Positions 1-6,700 are shown, counted from the stretch's first letter. The stretch is 11,687 nucleotides of DNA from JAAYAY01 sp964429355 (GCA_964429355.1 CAYSCH010000305.1:1-11687), one strand, 5' to 3'. The notes: generated by a model not told the origin, from the sequence alone. Program-made: numbers and translations.

Positions 1-1268
1 GAGCGATCGATCCGGAGGACTTCCGCCGCTGCTGGCACAACCTCGAAGAACACGTCGTTCGCGACCTGATCCTCGCCGGAACTCGCCCGGATGGCCGCGG
101 TTACAAGCAATTGCGCGACATCACCTGCCGGGTCGACGTACTGCCCCGAGTCCACGGCTCCGCACTTTTCCAGCGCGGTGAAACACAGGCCCTCGTCACG
201 GTCACCCTCGGAACGCCGCGAGACGAACAACGCGTCGACGGCCTTGCGGAAGAGTACAGCAAGAAGTTCATGCTCGATTACTACTTCCCCCCCTTCTCGG
301 TCGGCGAATGCCGCCCGATCCGAGGTCCCGGACGTCGCGAGTTCGGCCATGGTGCCCTTGCCGAGCGAAGCGTCAAGTCGGTGCTGCCGGCTCCGGAAGA
401 TTTCCCCTACACAATCCGCATCATCTCCGACATCCTCGAATCCAACGGCTCGAGTTCCATGGCGAGTGTTTGCGGTGCCACGCTCGGCCTGATGGCCGCC
501 GGCGTGCCGATCAGCAACCCCGTTGCCGGTATCTCCACTGGACTGGTCAAAGAAGGCGATAAGTGGGTCCTGCTCACCGACATTATCGGCGACGAGGACC
601 ACTTCGGCGATATGGATTTCAAGATCGCCGGAACACAGAACGGTATCACGGGTATCCAGTTGGATCTGAAAACCGCCGGCATCAGCGAGGAAATCATCCG
701 TGCAACCTTGCGGCAGTCTCGTGAGGCTCGCATCGAGATCCTCCGCAACATGTTGACCGCGATCTCCCGCCCCCGTAAGGAGACCTCGCCCAACGCGCCT
801 CGCCTCCTCCAGATCACGATCGATCCGGAGAAGATCGGCCTGTTGATCGGCCCTGGCGGCAAGACCATCCGCGCCATTCAGGAGTCCACCGGCGCGTCAA
901 TCGACGTCAACGACGACGGAGTGGTCACCGTGGCTTGTGCCGACGCGGCAGGAGCCCAGGCCGCTTATGCTCAGGTCGAGGCTTTGACGGCGTCGGTCGA
1001 GGTGGGCAAGATCTACGACGGCAAGGTCATCAGCATCAAGGACTTCGGCGCGTTTGTCGAAATCCTGCCCGGCAAGGACGGTCTCTGCCATATCAGCGAA
1101 CTGTCGGAACAGTACGTCTCGAACGTATCCGACATCTGCAAGGTGGGCGACCGCATGAAGGTCAAGGTCATCGCCGTCGACGACCAGGACCGCGTTAAGC
1201 TCAGCCACCGGGCGGCCCTCCGAGACGAGGCCGCTCCGAAGGATGAAGCGGGACAGTCCGACAGATGA
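1..1268 (+). CDS. pnp: Polynucleotide phosphorylase, 3' part (start outside window)
   Basis: PNPase degrades RNA 3'-to-5' by phosphorolysis, releasing nucleoside diphosphates, usually as a trimer that can join the RNA degradosome. The frame is open from base 3 with no start, so the N-terminal RNase PH domain and part of the helical linker are missing; about 421 residues remain of a family length near 700. The second RNase PH core is plain: GRREFGHGALAER near bases 330-370 and the catalytic stretch with the DMDFK motif near 610-625. A KH domain follows (GPGG loop near 850-860), then an S1 domain (about 996-1220, GKVISIKDFGAFVEI onwards). The tail after S1 is short and rich in D, E and K. It ends in TGA at 1266-1268. 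Family assignment is very secure; only the 5' end is unknown. Confidence 0.97.
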   Translation, partial: AIDPEDFRRCWHNLEEHVVRDLILAGTRPDGRGYKQLRDITCRVDVLPRVHGSALFQRGETQALVTVTLGTPRDEQRVDGLAEEYSKKFMLDYYFPPFSVGECRPIRGPGRREFGHGALAERSVKSVLPAPEDFPYTIRIISDILESNGSSSMASVCGATLGLMAAGVPISNPVAGISTGLVKEGDKWVLLTDIIGDEDHFGDMDFKIAGTQNGITGIQLDLKTAGISEEIIRATLRQSREARIEILRNMLTAISRPRKETSPNAPRLLQITIDPEKIGLLIGPGGKTIRAIQESTGASIDVNDDGVVTVACADAAGAQAAYAQVEALTASVEVGKIYDGKVISIKDFGAFVEILPGKDGLCHISELSEQYVSNVSDICKVGDRMKVKVIAVDDQDRVKLSHRAALRDEAAPKDEAGQSDR

Positions 1269-1317
1269 TTGGACGCCCCGAGCCGATCGGTTCGGGATTG
1301 ACGATTCAGCAGGTTTC

Positions 1318-1344
1318 GGGGGGCCGTGCTCGCGCAGGCCCCCC
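1318..1344 (+). terminator. Probable terminator of pnp
   Basis: GGGGGGCC (1318-1325) pairs perfectly with GGCCCCCC (1337-1344), and TGC/GCA can pair inside the loop. It starts 50 bp after the pnp stop. The following bases are T/C-rich (TCTTTCCTCCTTGTTGTTC) but not a clean T-run, so termination may be partial. It lies just upstream of the chosen start of the kinase gene, so it could also act on that gene's leader. Confidence 0.55.
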
Positions 1345-1374
1345 GCATTCGTCTTTCCTCCTTGTTGTTCTCCC

Positions 1375-2133
1375 ATGACAGCCAAAACGTCTCACGGTTC
1401 TGAAAACGACGTCAACCAGCGGCTCGTCGATCAATATACGGAGATCGCGAGGCTGGCGGGCGGACTGGCTCACGAAATCAAGAACCCGCTCTCCACGATC
1501 CGCCTGAACATGGAACTCCTGGCCGAAGACTTTGCCGAAGGAGAATCGCTCCGTGAGCGGCGAGCCCTGGCCAAAGTGCAGGTCGTTCAGCGGGAATGCC
1601 GCCGTTTGCAGGAGCTGCTCGACAACTTCCTCAGTTTTGCCAAGGTGCGAAAGCTGAACCAGCAGCCCAGCAACCTGAATCTCCAGGTCAAGCAGGTCAT
1701 CGATTTTTTCCGCCCCAAGGCTGGGGAAGCCGGCATCGAAATCGTCGACTATCTCGCCGCCGACCTCCCCACCGTGCTCCTCGATCGCGAGTCCTTCCAC
1801 GGGGCGCTCTTGAACCTCGTCATCAACGCGGAACAGGCCATGCCCAAGGGCGGACAGATTGTCATCCGGACCAGTACGGTCGGTGACGAAGTGGTGCTCG
1901 ACCTGATCGACACAGGCTGCGGAATGAGCGCCGAAACCCAGGCCCACATCTTCGACGCCTTCTTCTCCACGAAAGGATCCGGCTCCGGTCTCGGCCTGCC
2001 CACCGCCCGAAAAATCATCGAGGCCCACGGCGGAACGATCTCGCTGCAAAGCGAACCGGGACGGGGCACGCAGTTCACGATCAAGCTGCCTCTTCCGGCC
2101 CGGCTGGCCGATCAATCGATCCGGGCCGAGTAA
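1375..2133 (+). CDS. NtrB-like soluble sensor histidine kinase without sensor domain
   Basis: Predicted to autophosphorylate on histidine and pass the phosphate to the NtrC-type regulator encoded next. About 252 aa. The H-box LAHEIKNP puts the phospho-acceptor at His33. The dimerisation helices end near LLDNFLSFAK (residues 81-90). The ATPase part has the N-box (NLVINAEQAM, about 147-156), DTGCGM (179-184), and the F and G2 boxes (FFSTKGSGSGLGL, 196-208). There is no PAS or GAF domain and no membrane segment; only about 25 residues precede the kinase core, far less than in typical NtrB. The frame is open upstream to an ATG at 1243, but that start would overlap pnp and read through the hairpin at 1318-1344 as protein, so ATG 1375 is preferred. 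No clear Shine-Dalgarno is seen. Function as the partner of the next gene is inferred from adjacency. Confidence 0.9.
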   Translation: MTAKTSHGSENDVNQRLVDQYTEIARLAGGLAHEIKNPLSTIRLNMELLAEDFAEGESLRERRALAKVQVVQRECRRLQELLDNFLSFAKVRKLNQQPSNLNLQVKQVIDFFRPKAGEAGIEIVDYLAADLPTVLLDRESFHGALLNLVINAEQAMPKGGQIVIRTSTVGDEVVLDLIDTGCGMSAETQAHIFDAFFSTKGSGSGLGLPTARKIIEAHGGTISLQSEPGRGTQFTIKLPLPARLADQSIRAE

Positions 2134-2136
2134 GAG

Positions 2137-2193
2137 TCCGTTCGGAAACGGAGACTGGATCCCAGCGGTTGTGTGTTGGATCTGTGGGATCCA
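2137..2193. repeat. Two inverted repeats between kinase and regulator genes
   Basis: Just after the kinase stop, TCCGTT (2137-2142) and AACGGA (2147-2152) form a perfect stem with a CGGA loop. Next, TGGATCCC (2156-2163) and GGGATCCA (2186-2193) form a perfect 8-bp inverted repeat with 22 bases between, each arm itself containing the palindrome GGATCC. Both lie in the 142-bp gap before the regulator start at 2276. They could be an attenuating hairpin or a dimeric operator. No T-run follows either, so I do not call a terminator. Confidence 0.4.
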
Positions 2194-2275
2194 CAAGATG
2201 CAACCTGCCTGTCGCCATTTCCGGATCTGGCCGTACTTGTTCGCTCACCCCCATGTCCGCTATTATCCAGGGACT

Positions 2276-3688
2276 ATGACTGCAAAGGCAACCCAACTCA
2301 GCTCCGACAAGGGCGATCGAGCAGCGATCCGAGTCCTGATCGTCGATAACGATCAGGCCCACGCTATGGCCGTTGAAGAGAGCCTCGATCGGGTGGGATA
2401 CTCTTGTCATGTCGCCATCAGCGGCGGCGAAGGAGCCCGGCTGATCGAAGAAGAAGGCCCCTACGATGTCATTATTACCGATCTGGTCATGAGCGACATC
2501 GACGGCCTGGGAATCCTCGCCAAGGCGAAAAACGAGATGCCTGAGGCGGAAGTGATCCTGATGACCGGCCACGGGAGCATCCCTTCGGCCGTCACGGCCA
2601 TGCAGCAGGGAGCCTTCAACTACCTGCTCAAACCCCTCGATATCGGCCAGCTTCGCACGGTCACCGAGAAGGCCGCTGAAAGCACCACCCTCCGCCGCAC
2701 CAACCTGGAGCTCAATCGCCGCCTCGACGAAAAGTTCGGCTTTGAAGGTGTCATCGGCGACAGTCCGCAGATGCGCGACGTGATCCAGCGCCTCCAGCGA
2801 ATCTCGCCCACCGGCGCAAGCGTGCTGATCCAGGGCGAAACGGGCACGGGCAAGGAACTCGTCGCCCAGGCAATCCATCAGAATAGCCCCCGCAAGAACA
2901 AACCTTTCGTCGCCCTGAACTGCGCCGCGCTTAGCGAAAACATCCTGGAGAGCGAACTCTTCGGCCATATCAAGGGGGCTTTTACCGACGCATCCGCGGA
3001 TCGGGTCGGCAAATTCGAGTACGCCCACGGCGGAACGCTGTTCCTGGACGAAGTGGGCGATATGCCCATGGCGACCCAGATCAAGCTCCTCCGCGTTCTG
3101 GAAAACGGGGAGATCACGCGGGTCGGCTCCAATGACCCCATCAAGGTCAACGTGCGGATTCTCTCCGCCACGAACCGTAACCTGGAAGAATCGATCGAAG
3201 CCGGCGCGTTTCGTCGCGATCTGTACCATCGGCTCAAGGTGGTCACCGTCCGCCTCCCCGGCCTGGCGGAACGAAGTGCCGATATTCCGGTGCTCATCGA
3301 CCACTTCATCAAGGTCTTTTCGGAACAGCACGACAAGCAGATCAAAGGGGTCTCCTCCATGGCACGGCGACGACTCCTGGCCTACCCCTGGCCCGGAAAC
3401 GTTCGCCAATTGCGAAATGTCGTCGAGAGCATGATCGTCGTCGACTACGACGGGCTGCTCGACCTGGACGATCTGCCGGAAGAACTCGTGGAACTCGGAG
3501 AGCCCCCCGCCAACGAGCCCGCCGGCAACTCTCTGGCGGCCCTCGTCGGCAAACCTCTCGAGGAAATCGAGCGGCTGTTCATCGCCGAAACCCTCCGCGT
3601 GACCGGCGGCAATCGTGAAGAGGCCGCCGGAATGCTCGGCATTGGCGAACGAACCCTCTATCGGAAGATCAAGGAATACCAACTGTAG
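2276..3688 (+). CDS. Sigma-54-dependent NtrC-family response regulator
   Basis: A phosphorylation-controlled enhancer-binding ATPase that opens sigma-54 promoters. About 470 aa, in three parts. The receiver (about 18-130) has the Asp69 phospho-acceptor in ITDLVM, Thr97 and Lys119; the acidic pocket reads VDND, with Asn25 replacing the usual second Asp. The AAA+ domain (about 158-390) has Walker A GETGTGKE (187-194), Walker B LFLDE (Asp258, Glu259) and the arginine-finger region FRRDLYHRL. The sigma-54-contact loop is GAFTDA (234-239) instead of GAFTGA. A Fis-type helix-turn-helix closes the protein (NREEAAGMLGIGERTLYRKIKEY). The frame is open back to 2171, but the 35 extra residues look non-conserved, so ATG 2276 is chosen; a weak AGGG lies just upstream. 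Its TAG stop (3686-3688) is the first part of a REP-like repeat. The target genes cannot be told from this window. Confidence 0.95.
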   Translation: MTAKATQLSSDKGDRAAIRVLIVDNDQAHAMAVEESLDRVGYSCHVAISGGEGARLIEEEGPYDVIITDLVMSDIDGLGILAKAKNEMPEAEVILMTGHGSIPSAVTAMQQGAFNYLLKPLDIGQLRTVTEKAAESTTLRRTNLELNRRLDEKFGFEGVIGDSPQMRDVIQRLQRISPTGASVLIQGETGTGKELVAQAIHQNSPRKNKPFVALNCAALSENILESELFGHIKGAFTDASADRVGKFEYAHGGTLFLDEVGDMPMATQIKLLRVLENGEITRVGSNDPIKVNVRILSATNRNLEESIEAGAFRRDLYHRLKVVTVRLPGLAERSADIPVLIDHFIKVFSEQHDKQIKGVSSMARRRLLAYPWPGNVRQLRNVVESMIVVDYDGLLDLDDLPEELVELGEPPANEPAGNSLAALVGKPLEEIERLFIAETLRVTGGNREEAAGMLGIGERTLYRKIKEYQL

Positions 3689-3752
3689 GGTGCGTCTTGA
3701 CGCACCGCAGACGAGCCGACCCCGATTGACGGTGCGTCGAGACGCACCCTAC
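3685..3752. repeat. Paired inverted REP-like hairpins (REPIN-like element)
   Basis: Two 23-bp arms in opposite orientation, 3685-3707 and 3730-3752, match as inverted repeats at 22 of 23 positions. Each arm is also a hairpin: GGTGCGTC/GACGCACC around a TT turn (3689-3706) and around a GA turn (3731-3748). The outer foot of arm 1 reads GTAG and that of arm 2 reads CTAC. A GTAG foot beside a palindromic stem is the signature of REP sequences mobilised by RAYT (TnpA-REP) transposases, and an inverted pair is the REPIN form. The middle 22 bp is not repeated. The element overlaps the regulator stop codon and ends 6 bp before mutL. Structure is seen directly; the REPIN name is an inference. Confidence 0.8.
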
Positions 3753-3758
3753 GTCTCC

Positions 3759-5627
3759 ATGCCCACGATCCACAAACTCTCCCAGAGCCTCATCAACAAG
3801 ATCGCTGCCGGTGAAGTCATCGAACGCCCGGCAAGTGTGGTCAAAGAGTTGATGGAGAACGCCGTTGACGCCGGGGCGAGCCGAATTGACGTCTCCGTGT
3901 CTGCGGGCGGGGCGGAGATGATTCGCGTGGTCGATAACGGGCACGGCATCGAACCGGACCAATTGCCACTGGCGATTGCCAGTCACGCCACAAGCAAGCT
4001 GAACACCGCAGACGACCTGTTCTGTGTCGGTACCCTGGGCTTCCGCGGCGAGGCTATCGCCTCGATCGCCGAAATCAGCCGGTTGGCAATCCGCAGCCGC
4101 ACCGCCGACGCTGCCGGCGGAGCGGAGATCGAAGTCGTCGGCGGTGCCGTTTCTGAAGTCACGCCCTGCGGATGCCCCCCCGGGACGGCCGTCGAGGTCC
4201 GCAACCTGTTCTACAACACGCCGGTCCGCCGCAAGTTTCTCCGGTCACCCCAAACCGAGCTGGGCCACCTCAGCGAAGCCTTCACGCGGATTGCCCTGGC
4301 CAGCCCCTCGATCCACTTCACCCTGCGACACAACGATCGCCTCGTCTTCGACCTGCCCGCGGTTGGGAGCTGGTCGGAGCGCATCGGCAAAGTCCTCGGC
4401 CGACAGGTCGGTCAATCCCTTATCCATGTCGAAAGTGTTGACGGCAATGTCCGCATTGCCGGCTATGTGGCGCACCCGGGGCAGAACCGCAGCAACAACC
4501 GCATGCAATATGTGTTTCTCAACGGCCGGCACATTCGCGACCGGTCGCTGCAGCACGCCCTCGGCGAGGCCTATCGGGGCATGCTCATGACGGGCCGTTT
4601 TCCGATTGCCGTCCTGGCTCTCGAAATGCCCGTCGAGATGGTGGACGTGAACGTGCATCCCACCAAACTGGAAGTCCGTTTCCAGGATTCCGGCAGGATC
4701 TACAGCCAGCTCCTCTCGACGATCCGTACCAAGTTCCTGTCAAGCGACCTGAGCACACGAGTGGAAACGCCCGATCCGTCTGACCCCAGCGGCGCTCACG
4801 ACGACCACCAGGCCGATCGGATCCGCCAGCAGGTTGTCGACTGGGCCAAGGGAGAAGTCGAATCGTGGCGTCCGTCGCCTGAACCTGCGGCCGACCGCGA
4901 GCCGGACCTGCCGTTCCGACCCGCTCCCACCCCGGCGCCGCTCTCGTTCCACCGCCTGGATCGAGCCTGGGTCGAGCCGGCCGACGATAATCCCGCGGCA
5001 GGCCACTCCACAGCTGCGGCGGACCCAGCCGCTCAGCCCGGCCCGATTGGGCCGCGAGCGCCCAAGGCGATCCAGATCCACAATCGCTACCTGGTCAGCG
5101 AAAGCCCCGAGGGAGTGGTGATCATCGATCAGCACGCGCTGCACGAGCGGATCCTCTACGAGCAACTCCGCCGCCGGATCGAACAGGGACCGGTGGAGTC
5201 GCAAGCGCTGCTCGTTCCGGAGCCGGTCGACCTGCCGCCGGCCGAAGCCGCGGCCGCCATGGAACATCAGGACCTGCTCGCCAGACTCGGCCTCCGCATC
5301 GAACCTTTCGGCGGCGATACGATCCTCGTCTCCAGTTACCCGGCGATGCTTTCCAGCGTGGGCATTTCCGAAGTCCTGCGAGGCCTGCTCGAACCGCTCA
5401 TGGCGGGCGGCAAGGAGCCCGACAGCCGCGACATGCTCGACGATCTCCTCAATACGATCGCCTGCAAAGCGGCTGTCAAGGCGGGCGACTATCTCACCCC
5501 CGACGAAATCGACTCCCTCCTGGGACAGCGGCACCTGGTCGACGATCCGCACCACTGCCCCCACGGCCGCCCCACCGCCCTGGTCTTCAGCCGGGAGGAA
5601 CTGGACAGAAAGTTCAAGCGGGTCTGA
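3759..5627 (+). CDS. mutL: DNA mismatch repair protein MutL
   Basis: MutL couples MutS mismatch recognition to strand incision. About 622 aa. The N-terminal GHKL ATPase is complete: KIAAGEVIERP, ELMENAVDAGA, DNGHGI, SHATSKL and GTLGFRGEAIASI within roughly residues 1-110, then the NTPVRRKFL region and the transducer domain. A Pro/Ala/Asp-rich linker runs from about 330 to 430. The C-terminal dimerisation domain carries the metal-dependent endonuclease motif DQHALHERILYE (Asp457 to Glu468, matching DQHA-x2-E-x4-E), ACK near 568-570 and CPHGRP (600-605). This is therefore a nicking-type MutL, as in bacteria without MutH. QALLVP resembles the motif used in MutL domain contacts. The frame is open back to 3615, but that would read through the regulator end and the REP doublet, so ATG 3759 (MPTIHKLS) is the start. 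No Shine-Dalgarno is evident. Confidence 0.97.
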   Translation: MPTIHKLSQSLINKIAAGEVIERPASVVKELMENAVDAGASRIDVSVSAGGAEMIRVVDNGHGIEPDQLPLAIASHATSKLNTADDLFCVGTLGFRGEAIASIAEISRLAIRSRTADAAGGAEIEVVGGAVSEVTPCGCPPGTAVEVRNLFYNTPVRRKFLRSPQTELGHLSEAFTRIALASPSIHFTLRHNDRLVFDLPAVGSWSERIGKVLGRQVGQSLIHVESVDGNVRIAGYVAHPGQNRSNNRMQYVFLNGRHIRDRSLQHALGEAYRGMLMTGRFPIAVLALEMPVEMVDVNVHPTKLEVRFQDSGRIYSQLLSTIRTKFLSSDLSTRVETPDPSDPSGAHDDHQADRIRQQVVDWAKGEVESWRPSPEPAADREPDLPFRPAPTPAPLSFHRLDRAWVEPADDNPAAGHSTAAADPAAQPGPIGPRAPKAIQIHNRYLVSESPEGVVIIDQHALHERILYEQLRRRIEQGPVESQALLVPEPVDLPPAEAAAAMEHQDLLARLGLRIEPFGGDTILVSSYPAMLSSVGISEVLRGLLEPLMAGGKEPDSRDMLDDLLNTIACKAAVKAGDYLTPDEIDSLLGQRHLVDDPHHCPHGRPTALVFSREELDRKFKRV

Positions 5628-5934
5628 ATGCCCCTGCGTGATTCGCACAAGGGTAGTCGTCCTGAAGATAGCCGTGTGAGCTTGCCCCGCGCTCGGGTTG
5701 CGCCCCTGTTCTGCCTGCCAACTCTTTCAGTCCCGGCCCATCGAGTTCCTCATCGCCTTGCCGCAATCTCCCCGCGAATCCCGCAAGGCCAGTGCTCCAT
5801 CAAGACTCAGTTCTGGGATTGGGTAGCTGAGGGTGGCCGAGGCCGAACGACGCCAGCACCCGGTGTTCGCGACAGAGGGCCCGGTTGGTTCGACACCAGC
5901 CACCCCAATTCTTGATTGGGATCCCACTTTCAGT
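5628..5934. other. Gap between convergent mutL and rnk-like gene; holds a tRNA-like segment
   Basis: No convincing gene. Small open frames here have no recognisable domain. Bases 5816-5911 resemble a tRNA: TAGCTGA (5824-5830, like tRNA positions 8-14) and a T-arm (GGTTGG/CCAGCC around TTCGACA, 5883-5901). The ends also pair (GGATTGGG 5816-5823 with CCCAATTC 5904-5911). No normal anticodon arm can be drawn, the T-stem and acceptor are not properly contiguous, and no CCA follows. A competing hairpin CCCAAT/ATTGGG (5904-5909 with 5915-5920) lies at the right end and might be a weak mutL terminator, although it lacks a T-run. A functional tRNA is unlikely. Confidence 0.4.
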
Positions 5935-6351
5935 TCAGACGTCGTACTGACCGACCCGCTCCGGCTGGAACTGGACGTCCTCAATACGAATCTGGCTTCT
6001 GCCAAACGGCATTTCCAGGTCGACATCCGCCCCTTTACGGTGGCCGAGCACGCCGGCGCCGATCGGCGTCAAGACCGACAACTGCCCCTCTTCGATATTG
6101 GCGAAACTGGGGTACACAAGGGAATAACTCTCCGTTTCGTCAGTATCCAAATCGCGCAGGCAAACCAGCGAGTTCATCGTGACGATATCGTCCGGCACTT
6201 GCTCCGGATCCACGATCTGTGCGCGGCCCAGCTTGGCCCTCAGGGCACGCGTCAAATACTGAGGCGTGCCGCCACGCACGATTGCGTCGTGCACCAACGG
6301 TTCCAGACGGGCGTAATCGACGGTCGAGATGATAATGTTGGATGGGGTCAT
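5935..6351 (-). CDS. Rnk-like protein, GreA/GreB C-terminal-domain family
   Basis: About 138 aa, closely resembling Rnk (regulator of nucleoside diphosphate kinase) and related GreA/GreB-family proteins, which bind RNA polymerase near the secondary channel. The N-terminal part (about 1-50) includes IVDPEQVPDDIVTMNS, where the known proteins have a short helical hairpin followed by a PxDVVTMNS stretch. The rest is the FKBP-like C-terminal domain (SLVYPSF, QLSVLTPIGAGVLGHRKGADVDLEMP). The long N-terminal coiled coil of true GreA/GreB, which drives transcript cleavage, is absent. It starts at ATG 6351 with AGAGG (6364-6368) upstream at a long spacing of 12 bases. It lies 38 bp downstream of the BON gene in the same direction, probably in one transcript. 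The cellular role here is inferred from the family only. Confidence 0.85.
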   Translation of the reverse strand: MTPSNIIISTVDYARLEPLVHDAIVRGGTPQYLTRALRAKLGRAQIVDPEQVPDDIVTMNSLVCLRDLDTDETESYSLVYPSFANIEEGQLSVLTPIGAGVLGHRKGADVDLEMPFGRSQIRIEDVQFQPERVGQYDV

Positions 6352-6389
6352 GATCGGGAGATCCTCTGCTGGATGAAATGGACAAGAAG

Positions 6390-6647
6390 TCAGTCCGAAG
6401 ATGAGACCTCGATACAGTTGGAGATTTCGTTCACGCCCGGCGTTTCACGAACCACCTCTTGTGCCATCTGTTTGAGATAGTACGTGGACACATTCCCGGT
6501 CAGAAACAGTGTGCCTTCATGATAGTCACAACAAATTCGGTGCAATGCGCGGCAGCCGCTCCCCAGGAGCCGTTCCCGAGCCAGATCAGCGACTGACGGT
6601 TTCGCCGCACCAGCAGACTTCCGCGTCGCAGTCAGCGTTGGGGTCAT
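6390..6647 (-). CDS. Small BON-domain protein
   Basis: About 85 aa. The last 60 residues fit a single BON domain: ARERLLGSGCRALHRICC, then EGTLFLTGNVSTYYLKQMAQ with the conserved G-x-V turn, then ETPGVNEISNCIEV. BON domains bind phospholipids or other ligands and are common in envelope-stress and osmotic proteins. No signal peptide or membrane segment is seen, so this form is probably cytoplasmic. The frame is open to a more distal start at 6698, but ATG 6647 has a near-perfect Shine-Dalgarno (AAGGAGGT, 7 bases away) and fixes the start. The N-terminal 20 residues are Thr/Ala/Lys-rich and likely disordered. It is the first gene of a likely two-gene unit with the Rnk-like gene. The specific function is unknown. 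Confidence 0.8.
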   Translation of the reverse strand: MTPTLTATRKSAGAAKPSVADLARERLLGSGCRALHRICCDYHEGTLFLTGNVSTYYLKQMAQEVVRETPGVNEISNCIEVSSSD

Positions 6648-6654
6648 CGATGTT

Positions 6655-6662
6655 ACCTCCTT
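6655..6662 (-). promoter_or_regulatory. Strong ribosome binding site of BON gene
   Basis: On the minus strand this reads AAGGAGGT, 7 bases before ATG 6647. It is the strongest Shine-Dalgarno in the window and decides the BON start over the upstream in-frame ATG at 6698. Most other starts here lack one, suggesting that this small gene is translated at a high level. Confidence 0.85.
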
Positions 6663-6674
6663 GCGTTTCCCGAG

Positions 6675-6700
6675 CAGTGACGGATCCGGTGCTGTCACTG
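6675..6700. repeat. Inverted repeat in BON gene leader
   Basis: CAGTGAC (6675-6681) and GTCACTG (6694-6700) are a perfect 7-bp inverted repeat 12 bases apart, with GGATCC palindromic between the arms. It is 28 bp upstream of the BON start on the minus strand, where it could be an operator or a leader hairpin. No T-run follows. Confidence 0.45.

Noticed and set aside
1306..2196. Long minus-strand open frame opposite the histidine kinase
   Set aside because: No recognisable motif, whereas the plus frame has intact H, N, G1, F and G2 boxes.
2171..2275. N-terminal extension of the NtrC-type regulator
   Set aside because: The 35 extra residues are Cys/His/aromatic-rich and unlike a receiver N-terminus. 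They would be encoded by the inverted-repeat region.
2134..2275. A sigma-54 (GG-N10-GC) promoter for the regulator or other genes in the window
   Set aside because: I looked upstream of the regulator, BON and pnt genes and found no convincing -24/-12 pair.
2081..3682. 533-codon open frame on the minus strand opposite the NtrC-type gene
   Set aside because: The plus strand encodes a complete receiver, AAA+ and Fis-type protein with all catalytic motifs. The antisense frame shows no domain and is a by-product of GC-rich codon use.
4740..5648. Minus-strand open frame opposite the C-terminal half of mutL
   Set aside because: Overlaps the conserved MutL endonuclease motifs and has no domain of its own.
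5817..5911. A functional tRNA gene
   Set aside because: No 7-base anticodon loop on a 5-bp stem can be drawn, the T-stem and acceptor are not properly contiguous, and CCA is absent. Kept only as a tRNA-like observation.
5727..6026. Minus-strand frame with GVEPTGPSVAN and LSYP
   Set aside because: These strings are what the antisense of a tRNA T-arm and of a TAGCTGAG block reads as. It also overlaps the rnk-like gene, so it is not treated as a protein.
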